A stretch of DNA of 64,000 bases. Origin: Dermacentor variabilis (Eukaryota > Arthropoda > Arachnida > Ixodida > Ixodidae). The notes under the pieces were generated by a model. It did not search any database. It was not told where the DNA came from and saw nothing but the letters and a program-made list of their open reading frames with translations. Position numbers and translations under genes: made by a program. Numbering within the stretch: position 1 is the stretch's first letter; each line of letters begins with the position of its first letter. Location of the stretch: the NCBI RefSeq assembly GCF_050947875.1, contig NC_134569.1:18513631-18577630 (forward strand). Reading direction: 5' to 3'. Below are positions 1 to 11,554 of this stretch, piece after piece.

Positions 1-532
1 TCGCACACTAAATTCGTAATACTAACCGGTACTAACAGTGATTACGTTTCTTACATTTTATTGTTCGCTCTTTTTGCTCAAAAATGCATTCTGTTCGTTT
101 TCACTTGTAAAAAAAGGTTTTTTTTTTTTTTGCTTTCAAACACCTTCCTATTTTCCACACTGCAGCGCCCCGAGTGCTCAACCCAACGCTGTCTGCGTTT
201 GACCCAATCCTCAAACTCTGCTGCTCATCTAAACCCAAGAGCAACCGACGCAACGCGGCTTGGGGGCCCAGAGCCTTGCGCCCCCAATTCTACAACTCTC
301 TAATATGGGCAGGCCAGGTCCTCTAATATCAGCAGATGCCTATTAAAGAAAAACACTAAGGGAAGCAAAATATTACCAATGGTGGCAGGTAGTTTGACAG
401 ATAAATGACTTCCAGAAATTCACATGTGTAAGCCAGATGTAGCACGCACAAGAGAATGGAAAAGGAATTACATCGGTGGAAGGCCTCTGACCCACAGCAA
501 CCAGAATGTGCCCAGTGGCAATAAGCCCTCAC
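1..532. other. Intron 2 (part) of glycogenin, no gene seen
   Basis: This left edge lies downstream of glycogenin exon 2 on the minus strand, starting at the splice donor at 531-532. A search of the minus strand for the next glycogenin block (the exon with the DxD motif) found nothing, so that exon is off the window. A poly-T run lies near 118-132. No other supported feature. Confidence 0.6.
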
Positions 533-674
533 CTCATCTGTGGTGTGACTGCACTGGTGATGAGGATGACCAGCTGACGGGAGGTGTGCACCCTCTTGAG
601 GGAGTGAGCCAACACCAGGGCACCCAGCGAGTAGGTGTCATCCGTGGCCAGGGTGACATATGCCTCATCGGTCA
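533..674 (-). CDS. GYG: Glycogenin coding exon 2
   Basis: The acceptor AG lies at 675-676 and the donor GT at 531-532 (minus strand). The 142-nt exon encodes V-TDEAYVTLATDDTYSLGAL followed by VLAHSLKRVHTSRQLVILIT and SAVTPQMR. Its first two bases complete a codon begun in exon 1. The match to the first beta-alpha-beta unit of glycogenin is clear by eye. Confidence 0.85.
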
Positions 675-3600
675 CTGCACACAAGCACGCAAAATGATAG
701 ACATCAAGGAAGCAGCAGAACCCTCTGCTTCTTTAAATGTCACTTATGTAACACTTAGTCTTGAAGGAGTACACTAAAGATAAAATATCTTGATTTCATT
801 TTCTTGCGTTCGATGAAGAACCCAGACCTCTAGACTAAGTGCTGGCAAGCTTCAGGCCGCCATAATTTTTATATAATCAGTTTTCTACAGCTTGTGTTGA
901 TTTCGTTTCCCAGGAGGCTACTGTTGTAACATCGTGACGGAGAAGGTGGTTATGTAGGAGCAGGTCATCGCAAAGTTTTGGCCCTTGCTCTGGCTTGCTC
1001 AGTCCCTGCCTATGGTGCTACTCATTGTGAGGATCGATGTAGCAGCGTAGCAGACGACAGACAGCTGGAGCAAGAGTCAAAATGTCAATGCCCTATTCCT
1101 GCATGACCACTTTCTGCAATATGTCAGGACACAGCGAAAATATGCAAGTACCCCTTTAATGCAGATTCTAGCCATATAAATATGTTTTCATTCACAGAAC
1201 CAATAGACCATACAGAGTACTGTGGGCCAGAAATGTCAAACTTCACCTTCGAGGTAGTGGTGGTGCTAACCCCTGTATTGCTGAATGTCTTTTCTCCAAG
1301 ATCCACTTGAAATGAAGTATATTGAATTGTATTTCTTGGCAATTGCTATGAGGAAGGGTTAACTTAGAAAAGCTCTTTCATGGTCACCTAAAAAAAAAAG
1401 CACCAAATGCTGAAATAGCCCAGAAATTAGAGCAGTGTTAACTGCACCTTGGCTACTTCAATCATGGTGCTGCCCTCCAGATTTTGGAGGGCAGCAACGC
1501 CCAACTTGAGGCAAAGGGCGAGTTGAATTGACAGCATTGCTGTTAACATTTACAGCTGCAAATTTTTCTGGACGTAGGGGCAATTATGTGTAGTTAGGTC
1601 CAGATTCAGGCTAGCTCCCCGCTCACTATGCCTGTGATTGAGCAAGCAAAGATAAATATAACAAATGGTCAGGCACAATGATTGCATGCGACATTACTGA
1701 GGCAAACATTTTAGCAGAATTGATTCTCAGTCCTTTTCCTCACATGCACAAGAACACGTAATGTAGTTCTTACTTCTCACAATGCTATATGCAATCTCAA
1801 AATTTACTGAAATTATTCGTACAAGCGTCTATACATAACGATACGCAGTACGACGCAGCTGAAATTCAAGACATTGGGCTGCAGAAAGTGCGAATGGCTA
1901 ATATTTAATGCAGCACCTTTTAGTCACGACCGACTGATCAACCTTATGCAGATGAAGCAAATCATATGCCACAGAGGTAATACAACTCAAGGGCCGGCGA
2001 TAACCGTCTTCGGCTTTGAACTGAGATCCGAGTTCCGCAGAGTATACGTTCAATAACGCAGCTAACAAGATAGTTCGCGTTGTTTTACCTTACGTTATTG
2101 AGAAATCACGATGACTTCCATAGGACGTTAACAGGCCAAGCACGCGTTCCCTCTTCTCGGGACAAACAACAAGCCGGGCATGCGCGCCATGCAAAACAGA
2201 GCTTGCTGCATGTGCGTTAATTCAGGACAAAATCTCGCGGTTCCAAGCAGCCCCTGAGAACCTCACCCTTTCCGGTGTCGCCGCTCTCTTGCTCGTAGGC
2301 GGCAGAGTCGAATCTCATAGGCGAACAACCGGCAGCGGCTGTCAGGCCAGTGGAAATGTTAAGCGTGCTCATGGCATCGGCGGTTCGCGAGCAATAAAGG
2401 AGTGTGTGTCCACGCTAAGTGTAGCAACGTTATCCGCTCTGCACGGCCGTCCGTTAAAGACGACAATGCTCCCTGAGCCGGAGGTGTATGCACTGCTCGA
2501 GACCGCTGATCGCCAACGGGTAGGCGTGTCACGGCGGCAGTGCGGGAGTCCTATTTTCAATTAGACAATGCCGTGAAGCGGTCGCACAGGATGTGACAGG
2601 CCGCCAAGGTCGTTGCCTGTACGCCACAAGGTCGAATTTATGCTTGTCTTCCGTCACACTCACATTACTCGTGTAATTATTACACGTTCAGCCGCCACTG
2701 TTAAGATTCGTTGCGCTTTAGGACTGCAACTACTTCACCTTGAAGAGAATGCAGGCACTATTTTGAAACAAATACTCAAACATGCGGTAACGCCGGGCGG
2801 CTACCGTTGTGGCCTAGTTATGGCTACATCGGCTACCTGGCCTAGCTCGTCTGCAATGATCCACATGCGGGGGCCTTCGCTCGCTGTCCAACTTTTGCAG
2901 ATACTAGTTTCTTAACGTATATTAGTGTGCATAAATGAATACAAATAATTTATAGGCAGTAACTTACTCCATTTTTGATAATTAAATAATGTAGGTCGCA
3001 AACGAAATCAAAACTAACCGATGGCGACGGGCGCGCGCACTTGAAATGAGTGTCCCTGTGTGACAGTTCATCTTGCGGCCTCGCTAAATAGTTCATTAGT
3101 CTAATGTAACAAAGTAGAACGAACAATGAAGGGCTCTCCCGCCACTATGGCGACTATTTCATTGCGACAATCTGGATCCAGAAGACTGAAGTCGCGTTGG
3201 CTAAAGAATTCGGAGAGTGAACCGTCTGGGTGTAAATATAGCCACGGCGTGGTGGAGGGAGACAGGTATCGCCGCAAGTGGAGGCGGGCTCGGCGACATA
3301 TCTGATGGCTCTTTGTTCGCCCGGATGCGTTCAAGGGCCTGGCGTCTCGAGTTCGTTAACGGATGCGACATACTTGCATGAAGCCCATGGAAGGGGTTCA
3401 AACGCGGAATCTAGGCCTGCATCAGTTTGGGTTTGAACCAACGACAAAATACACGTTAATAGGCACCAAAGCTCATTTAGCAAACATATGCTCCCCCGAT
3501 TGATGCTGGGAAAACTTTAAAAGAAAATGAAGTAGAGACGCAAAACTAATAAACGGCACCATAGCACAACAAGCGGAGAGCGGTGCGCATGCTCTCAGGG

Positions 3601-4264
3601 AAGCTCGAAACAAAAATACTCTAGACCAGAAATACTGGCAGCACCTGGCTGTTGTCCACATACCTTTTACCTCTGCTAGTAGCCTCCAAAGGTGCAGCGC
3701 TGCGGTGTTCTCTTACCGACAAAGCGCGTATATTGAAAGCATCTTATTGAACTGCAAGACTTCTGTCGGGGAAAGGTAAAGAATAATGCTTTAGAAAGGA
3801 GCTGCTGGACATATTTACCATGGTAGCTAGCGCTTTAATATGCGAGCTTCTGGTACAGTTCGGTTAACGACCTCGGCGCCGCTCAGAAGTGAAACCAATA
3901 ACAGACAACGAAGCACACCCATTTACGAACGCATTCCAACTTTTGCATAATCGGGTACTACCTCGCGGTACCTTACGCAAGGACACGATGCGACGCAAAA
4001 ATTAGGACGTTGTTTAGGACTCAAAATGACGTAACGGCCGGCGCGGAGGTAGGCAGTCACATGCATGCCAAAAAGTCGCGCTATCGTGTTACGCGCGCCG
4101 AAAAACCTATTTTTGTGCACACAGCAGACGACAGCTTTCGTAGCGCGTTGTAATGAGAAAAAGGAAGGAAGGCGGATGGGAGGCACACGTACTCGATGTC
4201 GGAAATCGGCGACAATTGAAACACCCCAAATGTGACACGCCCCGCCGAACTCACCACGCTCCAT
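533..4264 (-). CDS. GYG: Glycogenin (glycogen-initiating glucosyltransferase), 5' part of gene
   Basis: Glycogenin is a GT8-family enzyme that transfers glucose from UDP-glucose to its own tyrosine and primes glycogen synthesis in the cytosol. Two coding exons are visible on the minus strand. Exon 1 (4264-4255) supplies ATG plus seven bases before a GTGAGT donor. Exon 2 (674-533) follows a TGTGCAG acceptor. Joined in phase they begin MERVTDEAYVTLATDD and continue with a TYSLGALVLAHSLKR block, which aligns with the animal glycogenin N terminus (VTLTTNDAY, then GALVLGSSLK), the start of the Rossmann-like UDP-glucose-binding fold. The spliced piece encodes about 50 residues; the family is usually 300 or more, so the catalytic DxD, the acceptor tyrosine and the C terminus are off-window to the left. 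Intron 1 is 3580 bp. A MITE-like element lies about 340 bp upstream of the start codon. Confidence 0.85.
675..4254 (-). other. GYG: Glycogenin intron 1
   Basis: A 3.58-kb intron inferred from the matching exon phases. Its content is mixed and mostly unique-looking, with a GC-richer stretch at about 2140-2620. Small reading frames here have no recognisable domains. No classic repeat was identified inside it. Confidence 0.6.
4255..4264 (-). CDS. GYG: Glycogenin coding exon 1 (10-nt start exon)
   Basis: On the minus strand ATG GAG CGT G is followed directly by GTGAGT, a consensus donor. Removing the intron joins G to TG ACC of exon 2 and gives MERV-TDEAY, the expected register for glycogenin. 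The start is chosen because it is the only nearby ATG that makes this phase-correct junction; vertebrate glycogenin genes also have a very short first coding segment (established knowledge). The call depends on splice logic rather than on a long match. Confidence 0.72.
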
Positions 4265-4603
4265 CGCTGCTACTTCGTTCCGTGCCGATAAAAGCAACGA
4301 GCGAGGATGGTAGTGAACTGCTGCACACTGAAGGGACCGCGGGAATGGGTCAAGAGATGAGATGAATCGAGTCAATGAATGTCTGGCGCATGCGCTGCCG
4401 AGAGAGAAGCGTCCGTGCGGTCGCCGGCCGACAAGGCGCTCCGGTTGTTTCGAAACCAACTACAAGAGCTAGGCAGAGTACGGACAACTTCAACTAAAAA
4501 AAAAGCAATAATACAAAAGCACCAAGAAGAGGGCGCCACGTTCTTATTTAAAAGCGGGCATTTTGAAATGTTTTGTATTTTTATTCGTTTTCTTTTAAGA
4601 GGA
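4265..4603 (-). promoter_or_regulatory. Probable glycogenin 5' UTR and promoter region
   Basis: This CpG-containing stretch lies directly upstream of the inferred glycogenin start codon and ends at the MITE-like element. No TATA box is obvious. It is assigned by position and composition only. Confidence 0.4.
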
Positions 4604-5297
4604 AGCTTTAGCTCGGGCCCAACTCCGACGCGGCCTATTCAAATACATGTAAAACGCAAAAACGTTTTCATGAGATAACCCCTGGACCGATTTTGATGAA
4701 ATTTGTTGCATTTGAAAGAGAAAGTTAAATTCTAGTGACTGTTGGAAGCGTAATTTCGATTTAGGACTTAAATTTTCTTAAAACGATTTTCAAATATTTG
4801 ATCGTTTGAAAAAAATAGAAGCACGAAGTTTACAAATTCATAGCTCTGCATCAAGAACTGATATCGCGGTTCTGTAAACTGCATCCATTAGATCATTCAA
4901 AGCGGACAAATTCAATATGTCATTTTACATCTTACGTGAATTTGTTACGTTGGTTACAACGGTTTTGCAAAAGTTGTATTTCCCTAAGATTAAATTTTTT
5001 TATATTCATGTGTAACAGATGTACTATTAGATGCAATTCACAGAATTGTATTATCATTTTTAGTGGTTGTGTTACAGAGTTGTAAACTTGATAGTTTCGT
5101 TTTTTGAAAATTTACGATTTTTGCCAATTTTTAATAAAAAATTGACGACCTAACTCAAAAATTCGAAACCAACAGGCACTAGATTTTAATTTTGTCTTTT
5201 AAATGCAACAAACCTCGTCAAATTTGGTGCAGTGGTTGCCGAGAAAAACGAATTCTCCTTTTACATGTATTTAGATAGAACCACTCGAGCTAAAGCT
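4604..5297. mobile_element. MITE-like TIR element, about 690 bp
   Basis: It begins AGCTTTAGCTCG and ends CGAGCTAAAGCT, a 12-bp inverted pair. A second inverted match (AATACATGTAAAA at the left, TTTTACATGTATT at the right) extends the termini to about 40-50 imperfect bases. The interior is AT-rich and non-coding. The layout fits a non-autonomous DNA transposon; the superfamily is not clear and no target duplication could be fixed. Confidence 0.65.
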
Positions 5298-6059
5298 TTT
5301 GGCTTTTCTCGATATTCCCATTTATATAGGCCTGTTAATTCTCGTAAGTTTTGGCAGGAAGTTGTTAATGAAGGGGGTGATATGTAGTAGCAGACTGCAT
5401 AGGTGCCGATACAGGGGGGGGGGGGGGGGGGTGCGAGCCAACACTTCCTAGACAAAAAGGCTTCTGAGTGCTTGGCGAGTGACGTCACGGAGAAGAGGCC
5501 AGCGGGACGCTCGTGGATACTGGTTGAATGAAGGGGTCGCGGCTTGGTTCACCTAGTAGCTGTATGCTTCTATTGACCACTCCACACTTTTTCTTCAGTC
5601 GAAAGTGCGGAATGAGCAGCAGGCACCTTACAAAGCATTTATTTAGAGGCACAGATACAAAACAGCTTTGTAAAGCTTGTGCGGGTATTGATGCCAGCAG
5701 GTTTTTATAGCGTCGCGCTTTGTCGTCTTTGTAATGTACGTCTTTTTTGCATTATAATAATAATTATTATTTATTATACCCTACACTTTCATACCTATTA
5801 CTTCAAATAAATTGAATTCATAAAAACTTTTCCTTCCGTATTTTTGTACTGATGGCGCGGTAATGATGAATGTAACGCACTCTATTAGCTTCACAATTGC
5901 ATATGAACAACTTTGTTGGGGACACATGTACTTATTCCAATCTAGGTTATGCTTAAACAAACAATTTCGCTTTCGACGCACTAATTACTGCAGTGCACTA
6001 ATTTACAACAACTCAAATAAGTATAGAAACGGAATATAAAGCATTCGTGCTGCTATTTA
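5298..6059. other. Intergenic, contains an 18-bp poly-G run
   Basis: No gene is recognised. The poly-G tract at 5414-5431 is the only simple repeat. Short AT-rich inverted stretches occur near 5750-5780. Confidence 0.5.
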
Positions 6060-6923
6060 CTAGGAAACAGCTGCCTTATTGCGCAGAGTTTCAGCTTTTC
6101 TCTTCCTTGCCTTAGCATTGGCATCCAATATTTTGTCGTTCATCTTGCAGCAGTAGTTCTTCAATAACATGTTCGTGCTACACCACAAAAGGCGCCTTAA
6201 CACAAATTCACATTTGTGTCCATCCTCGCAAGCGTCGAACTCTGAGGAATCATCACTGACGAGCAGTTCAAGCGTGAGGTCAGTGACTAAACGACGTTTG
6301 TTTGGCAGATTATTAAATTCCTCTTCCAGAACGTAGACTTTCTGCTTGTTATAAATTGCATCGGGTCTTCTAGGTTTAGAATCTTATCCGCTTCCTTCTC
6401 CTTGCGGAATGCTTCAGCAGACGCTTCACACGCTTTCTTCAAAGAAGCAGCCTCAAGACGCATGCGCTTGGAATCAGGATCCTCCCTCGAGGTGCTTGGC
6501 TTCGAAAGATAAGGTGAACATTCAGGAAACTTTGATGGGACTGCGCCTGGGCGAAGACGCAGGCGTGAGAGTGGTTCAGTGACGGTGTGCCCTGTAAGGT
6601 CGTCGAGGTGAGAGACCTCCCGCACGATGTCGGCCTCAATGAAGAGAAGTTCACAAACCTAGAAGGAAGTTAAAAGTTGTTCTAAATTTTATTCTACCAT
6701 TCCTGATTTAAAGGCACTTTCTGTAATTGAGCAATTAACCTTCCTGTATTTTTCAAAAGTAACTATTAAGTTCTGAACATCTTACCCTGGAGTGCGTTGA
6801 TACAATGAAGTCTGCACGCGGTATCGCCCTAATCCAGACACTCTGGGCTTCTTGATCTTGCGGAAACTTGAAGACGCGATTTTTCTGTCCCGATTTGTGA
6901 TTGCTCCGGCAATTGGGCACGCA
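6060..6923 (-). pseudogene. Two-exon THAP-domain protein, degenerate
   Basis: THAP domains are C2CH zinc fingers that bind DNA and occur in P-element-type transposases and host regulators. On the minus strand, exon 1 (6923-6786) reads CVPNCRSNHKSGQKNRVFKF then PQDQEAQSVWIRAIPRADFI-VSTHSR. It ends in AGG|GTAAG and joins in phase 0, through TTCTAG|GT, to exon 2 (6658-6060), which continues VCELLFIEADIVREV and later RLRLRPGAVPSKFP, the canonical THAP tail. A lysine/glutamate-rich helix and a basic C terminus follow, ending at the stop at 6062-6060. Three lesions are visible: an in-frame TGA directly before the first cysteine, where a start methionine is expected; the zinc-ligand histidine of C-x2-H replaced by leucine (VCELLF); and a one-base frameshift near 6361-6370, after LNLEDP. 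It is probably a relic of a transposon or of a recent host gene. Assembly error could explain one lesion but hardly all three. Confidence 0.75.
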
Positions 6924-8064
6924 TCACTTGTTAGGCATATCTTGGCATGGCACTCCACATTCCGGGGCAATGAAGACTCGGGGTACACACAATCGCAAGC
7001 ACAGCACAAGTGTTGAGACTGCATGCACTGGTCACATCTAGAAAAAATTTTGCGTTCGGAAGCATGCGGCAGCATGTCTGAGCATGCCGGGACTTGTTTA
7101 ACCCCGAAGCTATTCAAGGAGCGGCAGGGCTCCTGGAACTAATCGAATTATTGTCGCCGCCGTCGTCGCCTCAGTCTTCTCCGAATAGCCGGGGTTAACT
7201 GTTGTATATTTTCCGCGCTTCAATTTCAACACCTGTGCGCCGCTAGTAGTATCGCAGCGCGCTGCACGGAACTCCTATGGTCCGTAGCTCAAGGGGAGAG
7301 GGTCAGCCAGAAGTTCTCCAGAGGGTGTTGGGCGAGCACGGAGGAAGGAAACTGGGGGCAAGGCTCTCCCACCCCTCGGCGATGCCGATGCCCCGCCCCC
7401 TATAAAACACTTCAAATGTCATTACCTGCATTTTTTCACCCACATCATTTGTGGTTTCTTTTGACTTGCCTCGACCTCTTCACTTAAAATTTTATTGTTG
7501 CGAGTAGCTTACTGCATCATTGTTGGCGCGGATGTGCACGGCTTTTAATTCATACTTTCGCTTTATTTCTTCAGATATTCACAATAGGAGGAAAAGCGCA
7601 TTAGAAGCGCTAGCGGCGGCTGCCTCATCCGTATTTTCTCCCTTCAGCATTGTTTTAAATTTCCACTGCACCACCATGCACATATAAAATATATTTAAGT
7701 ATGCACACAGGACAAAGTTTATCCTATTTTTGAAAGAGAAGGAGGTAGCCAATTAAAAATTATTTCTAAAGGTATGGATAGCCTATGTCTAGAGAATGTA
7801 TGTTACTGTATGTTCACCTCGCTTCAAATTGCTTTGCGTGCTTTTATGATTCTGAAGAAAAAAAAACCTGCAGACTTGCAGCGACCCCTTCGGCAGGGTC
7901 TTTTATCAATGGCGTGTGAAATGCACATGAGTGATATGTGTCTCAGTATCGCCTCTCTTTCCAGTAAGCAATGCTAACGATTCATGAAAAAAAAAAGCTC
8001 TTCTAATAATTTACAACATCTATTAAGGATGCAAACATCGCTACTTGTACGCAGAGGTCACAAA
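6924..8064. other. Intergenic, no supported gene
   Basis: A short inverted pair (about 7098-7122 and 7176-7201, containing TTAACCCC and GGGGTTAA) flanks about 55 bp. The rest holds no recognisable coding domain. Confidence 0.4.
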
Positions 8065-8460
8065 TATATAGGTGTCCCAATTAACTATCATGCACCCAGA
8101 TTTTTAAAAAAAGAGCATTTGCGTTAGTCGAAGAAAACCTATAGTACATGTTGTTCCCGGTGCAGCGTAGCAGCCGCCAGTAATCTTTCATTACTGATAT
8201 TTAATTAGGTAATTTTAATTAATTATCTAACTCGAGACATACGGTCCTAATTATCAAAGTGTCAATGAGGCATTCGTAGGCACAGCCAAGCGACATCTAA
8301 TTGCGGTATCTTTACCGACGTACTAATTGCGCACTAAGTTTTCCGACTGATAAATACGCCCCACGATATATGAAAATTAAGGGCTTTAACCCGCATTAAG
8401 GGGCTCTAACCCGCATCATAAAGCAGCGCCCTCGTACAAGCTCTCTCTGAGTTAGCCAGA
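8065..8460 (+). repeat. Dispersed repeat family Z, copy 1
   Basis: This stretch is recognisably similar to 63425-63840 in the same orientation. Shared blocks include AACTATCATGCACC, TCGAAGAAAACCTA, GTGTCAATGAGGCA and CATAAAGCAGC. The two copies sit 55 kb apart and have diverged clearly. There is no coding content. It is probably part of a DNA transposon or an untranslated LINE region; the class is unknown. Confidence 0.65.
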
Positions 8461-9415
8461 AAGAAATGAATGAAACAAAGAAAAACATCGTGATCGAGCA
8501 GCTAGTTCCTTATCTGCTGCGCGCGCCCCGGCTGAAGTAACGCGTACGTACTACGTTGAGTTTTCTGTTGGAAACAAGCTGCAATAGACGTTGTCTTGAC
8601 GTAGATTAAATGCATGATTTTTTTTCACAAAACCTATCACCAGAAAAGCGAATTGCCAACGTCAGTGCAAAGGTTTAAAAGTGCGTTTTGTATCGCCCCA
8701 GCAGCCATGCCTTTCCCTAATGCGCAGAAGGAAAGCATGATCCTTGCCTTGGGAGCTGCAAATCGCAACAAGAAGACCTATGCATAGAATAAAGAACAAC
8801 TACGCTAGCTAGCTACGCCACTGCACACTACCACGAAACAGCACGACAGTACTACGATATGCTTATGCATCATTCAGACAAATCCCAGAGAAGATTCTGC
8901 GTGGACTCTTTATTTATTTATTTTTTGTGCAGGTTGCCAGTTCGGCTCATTTAGAAGTGGTACATTTACTTTCTTGAAAGCATCGGGTTTTGCCTTTTTC
9001 TCTACACGTAAGTCGCTTCCTGGTCTGTTTATTTCGCTTTTATTTTTTTGCCACGAACCTGTTCCTGCAACACGCATACACAGTTCTAATGAAATATAAG
9101 ACCGTCACTTTAATTTGGCTTTGGTCCGAGGCAAGTTACTGGTTCGAAATATAGCTGTGCGCGTACTCTTTCAATGCTGTGCGAGCAGAGCCGGGATATT
9201 GAAAACATTCTAACCTATTCCATTGCTTTCAGCGCTTCGTGCGTGGTCAGCGCAGCGCTTCAGCCGCGTTATCGGGGGGCTTCTGTCATCGATGTGATCA
9301 GTCGGCCTTGAGAGACGGATAAGTGTGACGTATAAATTAGAGGCAGGAATAGCTGCGAAGCTGCGAAACCTGCTCTTGGTGCCTTTTCCGTACTACTACC
9401 AAAGTGGCGCGCCCA
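8461..9415. other. Intergenic, no supported gene
   Basis: Nothing coding was recognised. The motif CTACGCCACTGCA near 8815 resembles the reversed terminus of the repeat at 9416 (AGTGGCGTAG), so fragments of that family may lie here. Confidence 0.35.
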
Positions 9416-9710
9416 GTGGCGTAGTAATTAACGGGGAGGGGGGTGTCATATATGCCTGAAGGCCCACGTCCTTCCGCCGGCTGAACTGGGCGTAAATGGT
9501 AGTGAAGAATGCTCCGATAACCAGCAGCCCGAGCTTATGTACCCGATGTGCCAGATGTGTAGTGCCGCGGAATTGTCGGCTGCAGCTTCATCAACATCCT
9601 ACGTAATAAGTGCACGAATATGCGGGCTAAAAAAATTAATTCGCGTAGTGGTCGTTAAACCACTCACCGTGCGCTCGTGATCGGAGCGGGCGTCGCTAAA
9701 AATAGTCTGG
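9416..9710 (+). repeat. Dispersed repeat family Y, copy 1
   Basis: It starts CAGTGGCGTAG, contains a G-rich run, TCATAT-ATGCCTGAAG, GAAGAATGCTCC and GTCGGCTGCAGC, and ends near GGCGTCGCTAAA. The same ordered blocks recur at 13412-13770. A reversed terminal motif (CTACGCCACTG) occurs at 11338-11348, suggesting related inverted ends. Class unknown. Confidence 0.65.
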
Positions 9711-10297
9711 CGATGTGGCTCTTAATTGGGTCCTTCTCTTTAGTCGGCGCTATGTTAAAATAGGATATCTTAAATAACTGGTTAAATAGCAATCATAGAG
9801 AAAATATTGCAACTCAACAAATTTTTTTCTATAAACGAAATCGTCTTGTTTGCTGGAGCCTGCAGTACTTGGGCGCTGCGGGCAGCCCGGTATGGCAGTA
9901 CCAGAATAAATATGAAATAGTGCACCAGCGACGTGGATATGTCCATCCTTTCTATTGCGAGTGCATACCAACAGTAGCGCAAGCTTCCGCTGGCACGGGC
10001 ATCATTGCGGTCTTCTCTTTTTTTGTATGGTCATGCCAGGAACCGACGCGAAGCGTGCTCAATTCCGTTCCCAACCTTGTGGCGGTATACCGCAGCTCGG
10101 ATAATGACGTTTGCCAGTAGCAGCAAATAATGAAAGGTTCTATGGATCAGAATGAAGAGAACTCATAATGTCACAGCAGCAGGGAAGCAGGCGGCGTTTC
10201 CTAATAGGATAAGGAGATCATCGTTACTGACACGCTATTTAATTTTCTTAGAACTTTTTCGTTGAGTTTGCGCATATTAGCAAACAGTTTTATAACA

Positions 10298-10370
10298 GCG
10301 CAAACGACCACAGAGAGATCACACAAGGACTGCGCCTGTCCTTGTGTGCTCTCTGTGGTCATTTGTCCGC
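10298..10370. repeat. Foldback hairpin, about 33-bp arms
   Basis: GCGCAAACGACCACAGAGAG followed by ATCACACAAGGAC is mirrored, after a 7-base loop, by GTCCTTGTGTGCTCTCTGTG followed by GTCATTTGTCCGCGC. The arms differ at only a few positions. Probably a foldback-type element. Confidence 0.8.
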
Positions 10371-10485
10371 GCACTTAGAAAACTATTTAATTTTCGTTTG
10401 GGTTCAGGGCATGCCCACAGCCAAAATACTGCACGACGTAGTAACTACGACGAATTCTGTGACATTGTTTTTGGGCAACAAAGAG

Positions 10486-10916
10486 GGCTAGCATAAATGA
10501 TTCCTTCGTTTTGAAAAGGCTATATTTTCAAAAGTATTACACGTACACACGCGAAAGATACATGAAAAGAACCGCAAACTCACTAAGTTTATACACCCGC
10601 TACAAATGCCCAGTATCTGTCCCTCTGGTGAGACGACACACGTCCAGACGATAATCGAGCTCATTCCACACATTTTGTAGCATGGTCCTGTCAATTTTCT
10701 GCGCCGCAGCACTGGTGCCTTCTGTGAGCTCGACTAAGGATTGCGGTCCTTACGTGCCCCCACTACCGCAGTCCTTTTAGTCGGGCTCAAAGATCGCATC
10801 GGTGCTGCGGTTAAAGGCTGTATTTAAAGGCTAAAGTATTACACGTACACATGTCTACGTGTAATACTTTTGAATTGTAGTCTTTTCAAAACAGATGAAT
10901 CATTTATGCTAGCCCT
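10486..10916. mobile_element. TIR element with 65-bp inverted arms
   Basis: The left arm (10486-10553: GGGCTAGCATAAATGATT, then TTTTCAAAAGTATTACACGT) is repeated inverted at 10848-10916. The arms run about 65 bp with few mismatches and enclose about 295 bp with no reading frame of note. This fits a non-autonomous DNA transposon; family and target duplication undetermined. Confidence 0.7.
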
Positions 10917-11554
10917 TATGGCTATCGGGCTTCAATTTTCCAAATGCAATATCGCCTCTAAAATCACTAATTAAAACTTTATTAAAATATTTTTGTTACT
11001 TGTGAACCATATTTTCCACAATGCCACATCTGTATTGGCTGCCAGCAGTCTGACAGCTGATGTGCAAATGTACTTATCAAAAGGGATCAGTACAGCACCC
11101 GGTGTTTATTTGGTGCAGGGAATAAACAGCGTCTATATCTGCTACATTCGCGATCGCTGGGAACGAAAGCGAAGGGAAAGAGGGGGGGGGGGGAGGGGAC
11201 ATGCGCGATATCCAAGACGGCTGTGCTAGTGCTGTAATCCCCCCACCCTGAAAATTTCAGATATCCTCGCCTTCCTCACTAAACCTGGGGGGGAGGCTTG
11301 ACAGAAGACCTATGGGCACCAGGTGCCAGACGACCTAGCTACGCCACTGCACGCGCTGTCTCTTCAGGTTTGCGACAGGCAAATCAGTTGCTTTCAATCA
11401 GCTTATATGAGGTCGCTGCTTTATGAATGGTGCTAACACTTTTTGCCCTAATGCTTAGTCTTTTCACGATCGTCACTGCTGCCAAGCTTCGCGCTTTTTG
11501 TTGCTTTTGCTACTTGATTTTGTGCACTATCTTTGTGACCTGCTTCTTTCACTC

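Noticed and set aside
3923..4459. 178-codon minus-strand frame over the glycogenin start
   Set aside because: It reads through the exon 1 donor and has no domain; it is an accident of GC-rich promoter DNA.
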